64,000 nt of DNA from Pseudomonas sp. MMS21 TM103 (GTDB lineage: Bacteria > Pseudomonadota > Gammaproteobacteria > Pseudomonadales > Pseudomonadaceae): the NCBI RefSeq assembly GCF_022132145.1, contig NZ_JAJISP010000004.1, positions 62,001-126,000 of the forward strand, given 5' to 3'. The position numbers and the translations under genes were made by a program. Positions 54,208 to 64,000 of this stretch are shown here, in pieces. How positions within the stretch are numbered: position 1 is the first letter of the stretch; every line of letters begins with the position of its first letter. Under the pieces are notes generated by a model. The model was not told the DNA's origin. It was given only the letters and a program-made list of their open reading frames with translations, and searched no databases.

Positions 54208-55134
54208 ATGGCCCTGCTCTATAAAGCCGACCCGGTGCGCGGCGAACAATGGAAAGTGCTGTTCGCCGAACAAGCCCCAGATATCGAATGGTGCGCCTGG
54301 CCAGACATCGGCGATCCGCGGAAGATTCGCTATCTGGCGGCCTGGCAGGCGCCGGACGATCTCGACACACTGCTGCCGAACCTGCAGGTGCTGTTCGCCC
54401 TGTCGGCAGGCGTCGACCAGCTCGACCTCGGCCGCTTGCCAGCGAGTTTGCCGGTGGTCCGCTTGCTTGACCCGGGCATTACCCAGGGCATGTGCGAGTA
54501 CGCCAGTTTCGCCGTGCTCAGCCTGCATCGGGACATGCAGCGCTACCGCCAGCAACAGACCGAAAAGCGCTGGCAAGCGCACCGGCTGGTGCCTGCGCAC
54601 CAGCGCCGGGTCGGGGTGCTGGGCCTCGGCCTGCAGGCCCGGCAGATAATGCTGACCTTGCAGCCCTATGGCTTTGCCCTGTCGGGCTGGGCGCGCAGCC
54701 GACACCACATCCCCGGCGTCGATTGCTTCGCCGGCGCCGAGCAACTGCCGGCTTTCCTCGGCCAGTGCGACATTCTGCTGTGCGTCCTGCCACTGACCGA
54801 GCAGACCGAAGGGATTCTCGACCGTAAATTGTTCCAGCAGCTGCCCCGCGGCGCCGCACTGGTCAATATGGGTCGCGGCGGCCACCTGGTGGAAGAGGAC
54901 TTGCTCGCAGCCCTGGCCAGCGGCCAGCTCAGCGCCGCGGTGCTCGATGTACTGCAACAAGAGCCTGCCGCGCCGGAGCATCCCTTCTGGCACCATCCGC
55001 AGATTCTGCTGACGCCGCATATCGCCGCGATGACCCAACCGCAGAGCGCATTTGCCGTGCTCCTGGACAATATCCGCCGCCACCAACGCGGCGAGCCCAT
55101 GCTCGGGCAGATTGATCGACAGCAGGGCTATTAA
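54208..55134 (+). CDS. D-2-hydroxyacid dehydrogenase (GhrA-like)
   Basis: 308 residues from ATG at 54208 behind GAGGA; an ATG two codons earlier is too close to the site. Substrate domain with LFALSAGVDQLDL; NAD(P) domain RRVGVLGLGLQARQIMLTL; catalytic Arg/Glu/His seen in VNMGRGGHLVEEDLL, LDVLQQEPAAPEHPFW and LTPHIAAMTQP. It resembles glyoxylate/hydroxypyruvate reductase A. It may reduce the 2-oxo acid made by a neighbouring aminotransferase. A scrap of a close paralogue's C-terminus lies at 58202-58258. Confidence 0.88.
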   Translation: MALLYKADPVRGEQWKVLFAEQAPDIEWCAWPDIGDPRKIRYLAAWQAPDDLDTLLPNLQVLFALSAGVDQLDLGRLPASLPVVRLLDPGITQGMCEYASFAVLSLHRDMQRYRQQQTEKRWQAHRLVPAHQRRVGVLGLGLQARQIMLTLQPYGFALSGWARSRHHIPGVDCFAGAEQLPAFLGQCDILLCVLPLTEQTEGILDRKLFQQLPRGAALVNMGRGGHLVEEDLLAALASGQLSAAVLDVLQQEPAAPEHPFWHHPQILLTPHIAAMTQPQSAFAVLLDNIRRHQRGEPMLGQIDRQQGY

Positions 55135-55337
55135 TCGGCCAAGCAATCGAAACAGAAGTTAATGCCGCTCCCCGATTAAACGGCCTGTGCACATGACTGA
55201 TTCTGCACTAAGAGCAACATTTAATTCTGCCCCAGTGGCCGATACTGGATGCGCCGCCGGAGAGCCTTGGGCGCGGCATGTGCGTGCGGAGAAAACCAAA
55301 GCCACCGCAAGAATTCGTGCAGAGGAGAGACCCCGCA

Positions 55338-55934
55338 ATGAAAGAGCAGCCGGTGGCGAACAGGCCTGTCGACGGAGAAGGGTTCTGGAATCAGGTGCGC
55401 GCGGCTTATCCGAAGCAACAGCCCCTGCTTAATTTGAACAATGCGGCCGTAAGTCCGCGGCCACTGCAGATCGATAAGCTCGACCACTGGAATCTCGGCA
55501 CCTATAACTCGGCTATTCAGGCGGGCATTGCGCCGGCGATCCGCTTTCATAAGGAAATCGGCACGCAAGCGACTCACGCGCGCCACCAGGAACTGATTTG
55601 CTACTGGATCGACCTCACCAGTGATATCCCCGGCAGCCGAATGCACACACCGCTGGCTACCGACGAGCCGGGGCCGGTGAGCCTGTTCTCCATCGATGGT
55701 CTGGATGCCCGGAAGATCGAGCGGGAACTCCGGCAGAACCACGAGGTTCATGTGAAGTACCACCAGTCCCAACAGATCGGTGGACTACGGGTATGGCCAC
55801 ATATCTAGATGCTGAGGAGCGATCTCGAGCGTTGCATCGAGGCGCTCAAGCAAGTGGTGTGCAGCCAGCAGCATGCTGGCCCCGCCTCCCTAGCTCTGCT
55901 GCTCACCGGCTGGCCGCCGGTGAGCAGCAGCTAA
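55338..55934 (+). pseudogene. class V aminotransferase, core deleted
   Basis: Good start (ATG behind GAGGAGAG) and MKEQPVANRPVDGEGFWNQV, AYPKQQPLLNLNNAAVSPRPL. The frame then jumps to LGTYNSAIQAGIAPAIRFHKEIG and LFSIDGLDARKIERELRQ ... GLRVWPHI, which is the C-terminal domain of isopenicillin-N-epimerase-like enzymes. About 200 residues, including the pyridoxal lysine, are missing. An in-frame TAG at 55806 then separates LRSDLERCIEALKQVV. It cannot be an active transferase. Confidence 0.75.
55898..55928 (+). terminator. strong hairpin after the broken aminotransferase
   Basis: GCTGCTCACCGGC pairs perfectly with GCCGGTGAGCAGC around five bases. There is no T tract, so it may be a transcript-end or processing hairpin rather than a classic terminator. 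Confidence 0.45.
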
Positions 55935-56118
55935 TGCAGTGGTCGAGTATCGATGTTTTACCTTTCGAGCGCTCACGCAGCCAGCCCGAGTAGGTTCACT
56001 TATACCAAAGAGTCTCCAGACACTCGGGGATTGATTAGTCAGCGCCTCCGGCAGTCCCCCACGATTGACAACAACTTCGTGCTCTTGCAAGTGCGAACTT
56101 TCCATTGAGGTAAGAACG

Positions 56119-58077
<1,959 letters not shown>

Positions 58078-58097
58078 TTTAGGGATTCATCAATGCT

Positions 58098-58120
58098 CCG
58101 CCCGGCAGCTTACCGGGCGG
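58098..58120 (+). terminator. acsA terminator
   Basis: CCGCCCGG CAGCTTA CCGGGCGG followed by GGTCTTC, 20 bases after acsA. The T tract is poor but the stem is strong. Confidence 0.6.
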
Positions 58121-58201
58121 GGTCTTCTGGCCTGCAGAACTGCACATCGCCGGTATGGACCAGTCAGAAGCATGTTCTGCGTACTATCGGATACTACCCT
58201 C

Positions 58202-58258
58202 CACCATCAACACCGCGAGCCGATGCTCGGCCAGGTCGACTTCAAGCAGGTCTATTAG
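58202..58258 (+). pseudogene. C-terminal scrap of a second hydroxyacid dehydrogenase
   Basis: An 18-codon open end reading HHQHREPMLGQVDFKQVY then TAG. It aligns directly with the C-terminus of the dehydrogenase at 54208 (RHQRGEPMLGQIDRQQGY). No upstream part of that gene remains in frame. It marks a deletion join of a paralogous gene. Confidence 0.65.
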
Positions 58259-58333
58259 TGGCCTGCACGATTCGAATTCGGACCTTCCGGCTAGCTGCAG
58301 GTAAAGCCATACACAGTGACAGGAAACAACACA

Positions 58334-58512
58334 ATGACTGCTCAAGCTGTTAAGCAGCATTTCCGATTCGCAGTCTGGCCGATATCGAACGCCTGGAAGA
58401 GACTCCGCTAGCGCAAGCTCTGCCTGCAAAGAGCACCTATGAAATCTTCTGCCAATCGGCACGCTTGTTTGGCGACAAGACAGCGCTGACCTTCTTGCAC
58501 AGAAGTAGATGA
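58334..58512 (+). pseudogene. N-terminal fragment of an acyl-CoA synthetase
   Basis: ATG behind AGGAAACA opens MTAQAVKQHF. After a one-base loss near 58363 the frame continues SLADIERLEETPLAQALPAK and STYEIFCQSARLFGDKTALTFLH, the start of an AMP-binding ligase, and ends at TGA 58510. The catalytic domains are gone. Together with the scrap before it, this fills the 490-base gap between acsA and the ABC genes. A small hairpin (ACGGCC / GGCCGT) follows at 58512-58527. Confidence 0.65.
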
Positions 58513-58568
58513 CGGCCATAGAGGCCGTCTATCTCTGGCGTCACCACCAGCCTTTACCTTTGCGGTTG

Positions 58569-60062
58569 CTAAATGATTTCTTCGCGGATCGATTTGGCGG
58601 TGATCTCGCGCGCGGGGACAGAGTTGGTCGGAGCGGCTGATGTGAGCAGGTCGGCCCCATGGCCGTGTTCACCTAGGCGTATTCGCTGATCCGATACTGC
58701 CTCGATCAGTGCTTCATCGTGGCTGACTAATAAGACTGCCGTATCGCTTTCTTTGGCAGCCTCCACCAGCAACTCGAGCACCTCCTTCTGCGTGATCAGA
58801 TCCAGGCGCGAACTCGGTTCGTCTGCGAAGATGAAGACAGGATTGATGAGCAGCACACGCAGCAGCGAGAAGCGTTGCAACTCACCTCCTGATACGTTTC
58901 CCGGCAAGCGGTTCAACAACTCCGGCTCCAAGCGCAGTCGCTGTAGGAGTGGACCGATGCGATTTGCATCGAGCTTGTGCAGCTTGACGAGGTCAGCCAG
59001 GTTGCGGGCCAGCGTAACGGTGGGAGGAAATGCCGCGACAGGATCCTGAAAAAGCTTCTGGTAGGCGACGCGAGGAACATCTGCTCGCTTGCTTACGCTT
59101 CCTTCAGTGGATGTCATCAAGCCGAGAAGGACATCGCCCAGCGTCGACTTTCCGCAGCCAGAGGGGCCCGTTACACCAACGATTTCGCCAGGCCGCACGT
59201 CGAAGCTGAGTTGTCTGAAGAGCGCTCTGCCACCACGATCAACCCCAAGATCCCGTACCCTGACCACAGGTCCTCCCTGGATCCTTTCACGCTTGGTCAC
59301 CTTCCAGGATGCCGGCTCGGCGTTCAGCAACTGCTGTGTATAGGTGTGTTGCGGGTTGTTGAGTACTTGCTCGGCACTGCCGGTTTCAATGACTTTGCCT
59401 TTGAGCATGATCATCACGGTGCCACCCAGCCTGCGCGCGACCTCTATGTCATGAGTGATGATCAGCAGCGCACCGCCGTTCTGCAGGCCAGCCTGGAGAA
59501 GCGCGATCACTTCGCCGATGCGGGCGCTGTCCAAGCCTTTGGTAGGTTCATCCGCCACCATGACCTTGGCACCGCCGGCATTAGTGGCTGCGAACGCAAG
59601 CCGTTGAGCCATCCCTCCCGAAAGCTGGAACGGATATTTTTCTTGCGCATGCTCGAGGCCTAGTCGAGATAGGTCGCCTTTGGCTGATCTGCGCGCTTCG
59701 TCCTTGCCTACACCCACTACATACTCGTAGGTTTCAGAAACCTGCGAGAGCGCACGCATGGTCGGATCGAGGCTCAGCCAAGGCTCCTGGGGGAGCACGG
59801 CGATCTCACGTCCCCACAATGCTTGTCGCCCCCGGCTCTGGCCCTCTTCACTGAACCCGTCAGCAAATTGGATATGCCCACATGCATGCAGGCCTGGAGG
59901 CAAGTTGCCAACCACCCCCTGAGCAAACAAGCTTTTGCCGGACCCCGTCTCACCAATGATGGTGAGCACCTCTCCAGGGAAGAGCTCGATAGAGAGAGGG
60001 TCTACAAGCCTAGCCTCCAAGGTAAGAATCTCTAAAGATTCAGTCTTCAGTAGAGGTTTCAC
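58569..60062 (-). CDS. fused ABC transporter ATPase, peptide/nickel type
   Basis: 497 residues from GTG at 60062, overlapping the permease stop (GTGA). Two ATPase halves in one chain: Walker A GETGSGKSLFAQG (about 36) with signature LSGGMAQRLAF and Walker B MVADEPTKGLD, then GPSGCGKSTLGDV (about 305) with VSGGELQRFSLLR and IFADEPSSRLD. It replaces the separate D and F subunits of Dpp/Opp/Nik systems, powering import through the two permeases. Fused forms occur in xenosiderophore and metallophore importers. Confidence 0.9.
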   Translation of the reverse strand: MKPLLKTESLEILTLEARLVDPLSIELFPGEVLTIIGETGSGKSLFAQGVVGNLPPGLHACGHIQFADGFSEEGQSRGRQALWGREIAVLPQEPWLSLDPTMRALSQVSETYEYVVGVGKDEARRSAKGDLSRLGLEHAQEKYPFQLSGGMAQRLAFAATNAGGAKVMVADEPTKGLDSARIGEVIALLQAGLQNGGALLIITHDIEVARRLGGTVMIMLKGKVIETGSAEQVLNNPQHTYTQQLLNAEPASWKVTKRERIQGGPVVRVRDLGVDRGGRALFRQLSFDVRPGEIVGVTGPSGCGKSTLGDVLLGLMTSTEGSVSKRADVPRVAYQKLFQDPVAAFPPTVTLARNLADLVKLHKLDANRIGPLLQRLRLEPELLNRLPGNVSGGELQRFSLLRVLLINPVFIFADEPSSRLDLITQKEVLELLVEAAKESDTAVLLVSHDEALIEAVSDQRIRLGEHGHGADLLTSAAPTNSVPAREITAKSIREEII

Positions 60063-60880
60063 GGTTTGCGGCCTCCGGCGATCAGCATGAGTGAAAGAAT
60101 GATGAGGAAAATGACCAGAATGGGCGTTGCGATGATTGACGGAGCCTCAGCGAAGTAAGGCAGTAGCTCGGTGATCATCAGCCCTAGCTCAGCCACTGGA
60201 GGACGGACGCCGACACTCACGAAGCTCAGAGCAGCGATGGCCATGATGGATGAGGCTGCCCCGAATGCAGCAATGGTCATGACGACCGAGGCCAGCTCGG
60301 GCCATAGGTGGCGGCGGATGATGTAGAGAGGCCCAAAACCCAAGAGGCGGGTTGCTGCAACGGCAGGAGAGGCGAGGACAGTACGCGACAACGCCCTAGT
60401 CATCCGGAAGTACTCAATCCACAACACCAACGCAACTGCGCCATACAGCGCGATGAACGAGCCTGGAAAGATCGCCACAATCAACAACACCAGCAACAGG
60501 CCCGGAAGTGCGAGAAACATCTCCGCCACCAAACCAAGGCACTTGTCGGTGCCCCCCCCCTTCCACGCTGCAAGAATTCCCAGTAACACGCCGGGGATGG
60601 CGGCGGTCACTACGCTGATCAACGCCAACCCCAAGGAAAGGCGAATGGCGGCAGCAAGACGTGCAAGCATGTCCCGCCCTAAGTGGTCGGTACCTAGGGG
60701 ATGCCCACTCACAGGCATCGACAAAATCGCGCTGTAGTCCTGTTTAGCGATGTCTACGCCCCACAGGAGCGGAACGAGGACAGCAAAGCCCACAAGCAAT
60801 GCAAGGATTGAGTAGCCGATGAAATGAGGCAAATTGCGCGGTTTCGGAGCGGCATTAGCAACAGCGAGTTCAAGATTCAT
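60059..60880 (-). CDS. ABC permease, DppC/NikC-like
   Basis: 273 residues, about six membrane segments, ATG behind GGAGAG and overlapping the DppB-like stop (ATGA). HPLGTDHLGRDMLARLAAAIRLSL is the typical N-terminal motif of the C-type permeases; the EAA-like loop reads VAATRLLGFGPLYIIRRHLWPELASVV. The coding strand has a run of nine G at 60552-60560 within AWKGGGTDK, prone to slippage. Inner-membrane half of the importer. Confidence 0.9.
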   Translation of the reverse strand: MNLELAVANAAPKPRNLPHFIGYSILALLVGFAVLVPLLWGVDIAKQDYSAILSMPVSGHPLGTDHLGRDMLARLAAAIRLSLGLALISVVTAAIPGVLLGILAAWKGGGTDKCLGLVAEMFLALPGLLLVLLIVAIFPGSFIALYGAVALVLWIEYFRMTRALSRTVLASPAVAATRLLGFGPLYIIRRHLWPELASVVMTIAAFGAASSIMAIAALSFVSVGVRPPVAELGLMITELLPYFAEAPSIIATPILVIFLIILSLMLIAGGRKP

Positions 60881-61812
60881 GCGTCTCTCCGGCGTGGGTC
60901 GATCAAATGGTTTGCCAGGTCGACACAGGTGTTCAGCAACACGAACAAGAGGCCCATTGCCAGGGCAGTGCCTTGCACCATGGGTATGTCGCGCTGAACG
61001 ATAGCGTGTACCAGGCCGTGCCCAATTCCGGGCCAGGCGAAAAGCGTTTCCACAACCACGACGCCCTCGATCAGGTACACAAGTTGAACGCCGAGATAGG
61101 TGACTATCGGGACGCCGATGTTACGCAGGCCATGGCGCATGAACACCGTTACAGCCCCCAAGCCTTTTAGCCGCCCGAATGCATAGAAAGGTGACGATGC
61201 AATCTTCTCCGTTGCATCACGTGCTATGCGTGAGGAAACAGCTGCCAATCCCAGCGCTAGCGTGAGCGTCGGAAGAACACTGTGCACCCAGGTGCCGTGC
61301 CCGGCTGATGGCAAAATTGCCAGTGACACCGCGAAAACCAACACTAGGATGACGCCTAACACGAAGTGAGGGATTGCTCGTGTGACGGTGCTTAGCAGCA
61401 GCAAGCCTTTATCAAGCACCCCCCCAGGACGAAGACCGGCCACTATCCCCAGGGTAGGGCCGATCAGGAATGACATGAACACTGCTCCGAGTGCCAAGCG
61501 TACGGAGCTTTCGAGCTCATGCATCACCATTTCCGTAACCGGAATGCTCGATACCAGAGACTTGCCCAGATCCAACGTAAGGAGGTCACCCATCCACGCC
61601 AGGAAACGCCAGATGGCTGGTTGATCAAGATTGAGCTCCGCGCGTACCGCTTCCGCTGCAGCGACATTGACCATGTCATAGCCGTAACGGCCCGCTGCAA
61701 TGCGGTAGGCGGCATCGCCTGGTAGGAGGGTCATCAGCAGGAAGGTGAGAGCGCCGACCAATATGGCCACCATCGCCGCTTGGAGTAAGCGAAATCCGAG
61801 CAAGCGAATCAT
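60877..61812 (-). CDS. ABC permease, DppB/NikB-like
   Basis: 311 residues from ATG at 61812, which overlaps the binding-protein stop (ATGA). Six membrane segments; MIRLLGFRLLQAAMVAILVGALTFLLMTLLPGD is the standard B-type opening, and EAA-like ATEKIASSPFYAFGRLKGLGAVTVFMRHGLRN follows. Pairs with the downstream DppC-like permease. Confidence 0.9.
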   Translation of the reverse strand: MIRLLGFRLLQAAMVAILVGALTFLLMTLLPGDAAYRIAAGRYGYDMVNVAAAEAVRAELNLDQPAIWRFLAWMGDLLTLDLGKSLVSSIPVTEMVMHELESSVRLALGAVFMSFLIGPTLGIVAGLRPGGVLDKGLLLLSTVTRAIPHFVLGVILVLVFAVSLAILPSAGHGTWVHSVLPTLTLALGLAAVSSRIARDATEKIASSPFYAFGRLKGLGAVTVFMRHGLRNIGVPIVTYLGVQLVYLIEGVVVVETLFAWPGIGHGLVHAIVQRDIPMVQGTALAMGLLFVLLNTCVDLANHLIDPRRRDA

Positions 61813-63344
61813 TCGACCCACCGCATCGTGCTCAGCCCAAAGGTCCGCTCGAAAGGATCAATCGCTGCCCCTTCCACTTTTCTCGAAACCGCGATGGTCT
61901 GGCGGTACCAGGCGACGGGAAGTAGCGGCAGCTCGTTTTGTATTTGGGCAAGCATCTTATTGCGCAACGCCTGCTGCTCAGTTGGGTCCTTGCTGTCCAA
62001 CAATGCTGTCATCGCTTGGTCAAATTGCAGGCTCTTCCAACCCATCGCGCCCCACTCAGCACCGCCATGGCCGAAATCCCCGTACAGCGTTACCAACGGG
62101 TCAGGTACAAGCGCGTAGTTGCGGGCAAAGAGTGCCAACTGCAGGCTGCCGTCGTTGTACGCAGCGGGAATGGCGCTGACATTTGCCACGGCGACCGTGA
62201 CGTCCACACCGACCTCACGCAGTTGCGCCTGGAGGGCGGTCGCGATCAGTGGCAGTTCAGGGCGATCGCTAAACGTCAGAAGTTTGAGGTGGAGGCGCGC
62301 ACCATTTTTCTCCAGGATCCCATCCGATCCGGGCCCCCAGCCTTGTGCTTTGAGTAACGAGCGCGCAGCGTCTGGATCGTAAGCAAGGGGCGGAAGGGTC
62401 GGATCGTGCCAGGCGGTGACATTGTCCGCGAACATTTGAGTCGCACCCGTACCTGGAGCACGCAGCACAGCAGCGGCGATTCCCTCCCTTTGGATTGCAA
62501 GGCTCAGCGCTTTTCGGGTTTCGACCGATGCTGTCTCCCCGCTTCCAGAGTTCACTGCCAGCACCACCACACGGGGGACAGGCCCCATCAGCACCTGAAC
62601 GTTTGGGGCGCGGGATAGGCGAGCAATACTCGGTGGATCAAGCTGAAATACCAGTTCTGCATCGCCGCTCTCTGCCATCAGCGTGCGCGTCTCTCCTCGA
62701 TCGGCCGCGAGATAAGTGGTTTTTTCAAGAGCGGGCTTCCTGCCCCAGTACTGCTCGAACCGCTGGGCAGCTAGCCGTTGAGGCGGCTGAACCAAGGTTG
62801 TCTGGTATGGACCGGTTGCGATGACCTTTTGGACAGCGTCATGAGAATCGTAAGCTGCAGCAGCAAGGATGCTTGTCGATGAATGAGCCAGCAAGGCGGG
62901 CATGGGAGCGAACGCTTCTGCCAGACGAATGACAACATCATTCCCATCCGCCGTGATCGATTCGATTTTGGCGTTGCGCAAGATGCCTGGCTTGCTCCGA
63001 GCCACGTTCAACGAATGGGCTGCCGCTGCTGCAGTCAGGTTGGTGCCATCGTGAAATTTGACGTCTTTGCGGATCGTCAGACGCCATGTCTTGCCGTCAT
63101 CCGCAACGCTCCATGTCTCTGCAAGAGCAGGTAATGGCTGACCTGCTGCATCCGCTTCCAATAGGGTCTCAGTGACCTGCATCCGCTGGAAGATGAAGCC
63201 CGACACAGAAGGATCTAACCCAACAATCTCGAACGGTGCGACGACGTCGAATACTTTCTCTTCAGCGCTCACATACGTTGTCGAGACTGCGGCCCATGCG
63301 GCACACGATGCCGCGAGCACCTTGAGGTGGAGCTTGATAACCAC
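61809..63344 (-). CDS. periplasmic binding protein, SBP family 5
   Basis: 511 residues from GTG at 63344 behind AGAAGGAA. Signal peptide VIKLHLKVLAASCAAWAAVSTTYVSA, then FEIVGLDPSVSGFIFQRMQVTETLLE and the family motif WRLTIRKDVKFHDGTNLTA. Delivers a peptide, nickel or metallophore-type ligand to the permeases; the ligand is not readable from sequence. A Zur-like box lies 140 bases upstream. First gene of a four-gene unit whose members all overlap by one to four bases. Confidence 0.88.
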   Translation of the reverse strand: MVIKLHLKVLAASCAAWAAVSTTYVSAEEKVFDVVAPFEIVGLDPSVSGFIFQRMQVTETLLEADAAGQPLPALAETWSVADDGKTWRLTIRKDVKFHDGTNLTAAAAAHSLNVARSKPGILRNAKIESITADGNDVVIRLAEAFAPMPALLAHSSTSILAAAAYDSHDAVQKVIATGPYQTTLVQPPQRLAAQRFEQYWGRKPALEKTTYLAADRGETRTLMAESGDAELVFQLDPPSIARLSRAPNVQVLMGPVPRVVVLAVNSGSGETASVETRKALSLAIQREGIAAAVLRAPGTGATQMFADNVTAWHDPTLPPLAYDPDAARSLLKAQGWGPGSDGILEKNGARLHLKLLTFSDRPELPLIATALQAQLREVGVDVTVAVANVSAIPAAYNDGSLQLALFARNYALVPDPLVTLYGDFGHGGAEWGAMGWKSLQFDQAMTALLDSKDPTEQQALRNKMLAQIQNELPLLPVAWYRQTIAVSRKVEGAAIDPFERTFGLSTMRWVE

Positions 63345-63483
63345 TGACGCATTCCTTCTGGTTGGCAGCCGATGAAAAGGTCGGTGTCTCCTGGCGATGC
63401 AAAGCACTGCTGGGTGTGCCGTCCCTATCACCGTCGATGAATAAATCTTCACCACTTGAAGAGTGGCGCACATGATAGCTACC

Positions 63484-63496
63484 GTTATGATATAAC
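63484..63496. promoter_or_regulatory. Zur-like box before the ABC importer
   Basis: GTTATGATATAAC, one base from the gammaproteobacterial Zur core GTTATANTATAAC, within the longer CCGTTATGATATAACATC. On the minus strand a TATCAT -10 lies nine bases further on. The site would let zinc-loaded Zur block transcription of the importer. Confidence 0.6.
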
Positions 63497-63770
63497 ATCT
63501 AGCCACGAGTTACTTCATTGCATTTCTAGTCGTTCGCCCCACCAAGGAAGTGGACACTGGTTGGGTACGTAACAAGCGTTGCAGCTTGAGTAACTCGCCT
63601 AAGGTAACTGGCAATTGACGACTGAGGCGGCGAGGCCGATTTCACCGATCCCTTTTATCGGTTCTGCCGATCGCCGAGCTTGAGCAACAGAAGGGACTGG
63701 TACAGCTACTGGCAAGTCCTGTGTGCTGCGCAGTACAGCGCGGCTCCGATGGCCATCGGCTTAGTACCAA

Positions 63771-63851
63771 ACGGTGCTACTGCCAGGCGGCCTCAACTAC
63801 GCCTATCCCGGCGCATCGCGCACCGTTCAGTTCGGTATCGCCTTTGTATAG
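63771..63851 (+). pseudogene. C-terminal scrap of a TonB-dependent receptor
   Basis: The frame reads PGGLNYAYPGASRTVQFGIAFV and stops at TAG 63849. NYAYPGxxRT near the end, followed by alternating hydrophobic residues, is typical of TonB receptor last strands; the final aromatic residue is missing. No upstream barrel is open in frame. The rest of 63345-63920, apart from the Zur-like box, holds nothing I can support. Confidence 0.4.
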
Positions 63852-63921
63852 CGCTTGTTCGAGCAGGGGCTGGCGTCGTCACCCGGCGAACGCAAGGCTG
63901 AACAAGCAACCCCAGACACAG

Positions 63922-64000
63922 CTAGTTGCTGACAGTCTGCTGCTGAAGAAGCGGATAGATCGCATCGTAACGACTCACAATGCGATAGATGACACCCTCC
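63922..64000 (-). CDS. C-terminal end of a gene cut by the window edge
   Basis: On the minus strand the last 25 codons (EGVIYRIVSRYDAIYPLLQQQ...) and TAG are present; the gene continues beyond position 64000. Too short to assign. Confidence 0.3.
   Translation of the reverse strand, partial: EGVIYRIVSRYDAIYPLLQQQTVSN

Noticed and set aside
55898..55928. Integration site or transposon end at the 13-base inverted repeat
   Set aside because: No matching second copy, no transposase and no target duplication nearby; a transcript hairpin is simpler.

Overview
The window is a chromosomal segment of a Pseudomonas-type gammaproteobacterium. It has high G+C and keeps the gene order of the P. aeruginosa PA4740-PA4772 block (pnp to lldE). 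Typical Pseudomonas signs are a TTG-started carA, the fur/bamE divergon, REP-like GGGAGC/GCTCCC hairpins and LldR control of lactate genes. Species cannot be named from the sequence alone.

Layout. 0-5.3 kb: an rRNA-type methyltransferase, a DUF748 giant, two tandem DUF2845 proteins and a broken csbD gene. 5.3-20.5 kb, minus strand: the translation and RNA block pnp-rpsO-truB-rbfA-infB-nusA-rimP, two tRNA genes (the fMet one looks decayed), secG, tpiA, glmM, folP, ftsH and rlmE. 20.6-31.4 kb: yhbY (plus), then minus-strand DUF4149 gene, greA, carB, carA, dapB, dnaJ, dnaK and grpE. Two near-perfect sigma-32 promoters drive the chaperone genes, and an attenuator-like leader precedes carA. 31.5-37.1 kb: recN under a LexA box, fur divergent from bamE, rnfH-ratA with an NSS transporter, and smpB. 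37.2-44.3 kb: the lactate utilisation locus lldR / lldP-lldD-lldE with a perfect palindromic operator. 44.4-48.1 kb: a small exported protein, a hybrid sensor kinase and ssrA (tmRNA), the partner of SmpB.

Downstream of ssrA, a common integration site, the order becomes accessory and many genes are damaged. It holds a truncated 31-codon gene cut by an IS21-family scar, a GAF-GAF-GGDEF-EAL protein with a degenerate cyclase motif, and an aminotransferase-HAD-Lrp cluster divergent from a 2-hydroxyacid dehydrogenase. A class V aminotransferase follows with its core deleted, then acsA, then C- and N-terminal scraps of a second hydroxyacid dehydrogenase and of an acyl-CoA synthetase. The right end is a four-gene peptide/nickel-type ABC importer with overlapping genes. 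A strong Zur-like box lies upstream of its binding-protein gene, and beyond it is what may be the tail of a TonB-dependent receptor.

The best candidates for new biology are the Zur-box ABC importer (probable zinc or zinc-metallophore uptake), the decayed initiator tRNA ahead of rimP-nusA-infB, the carA leader ORF overlapping a terminator and the carA start, and the ssrA-adjacent debris. Coordinates of start codons were chosen from Shine-Dalgarno spacing and family N-termini. No database search was possible.
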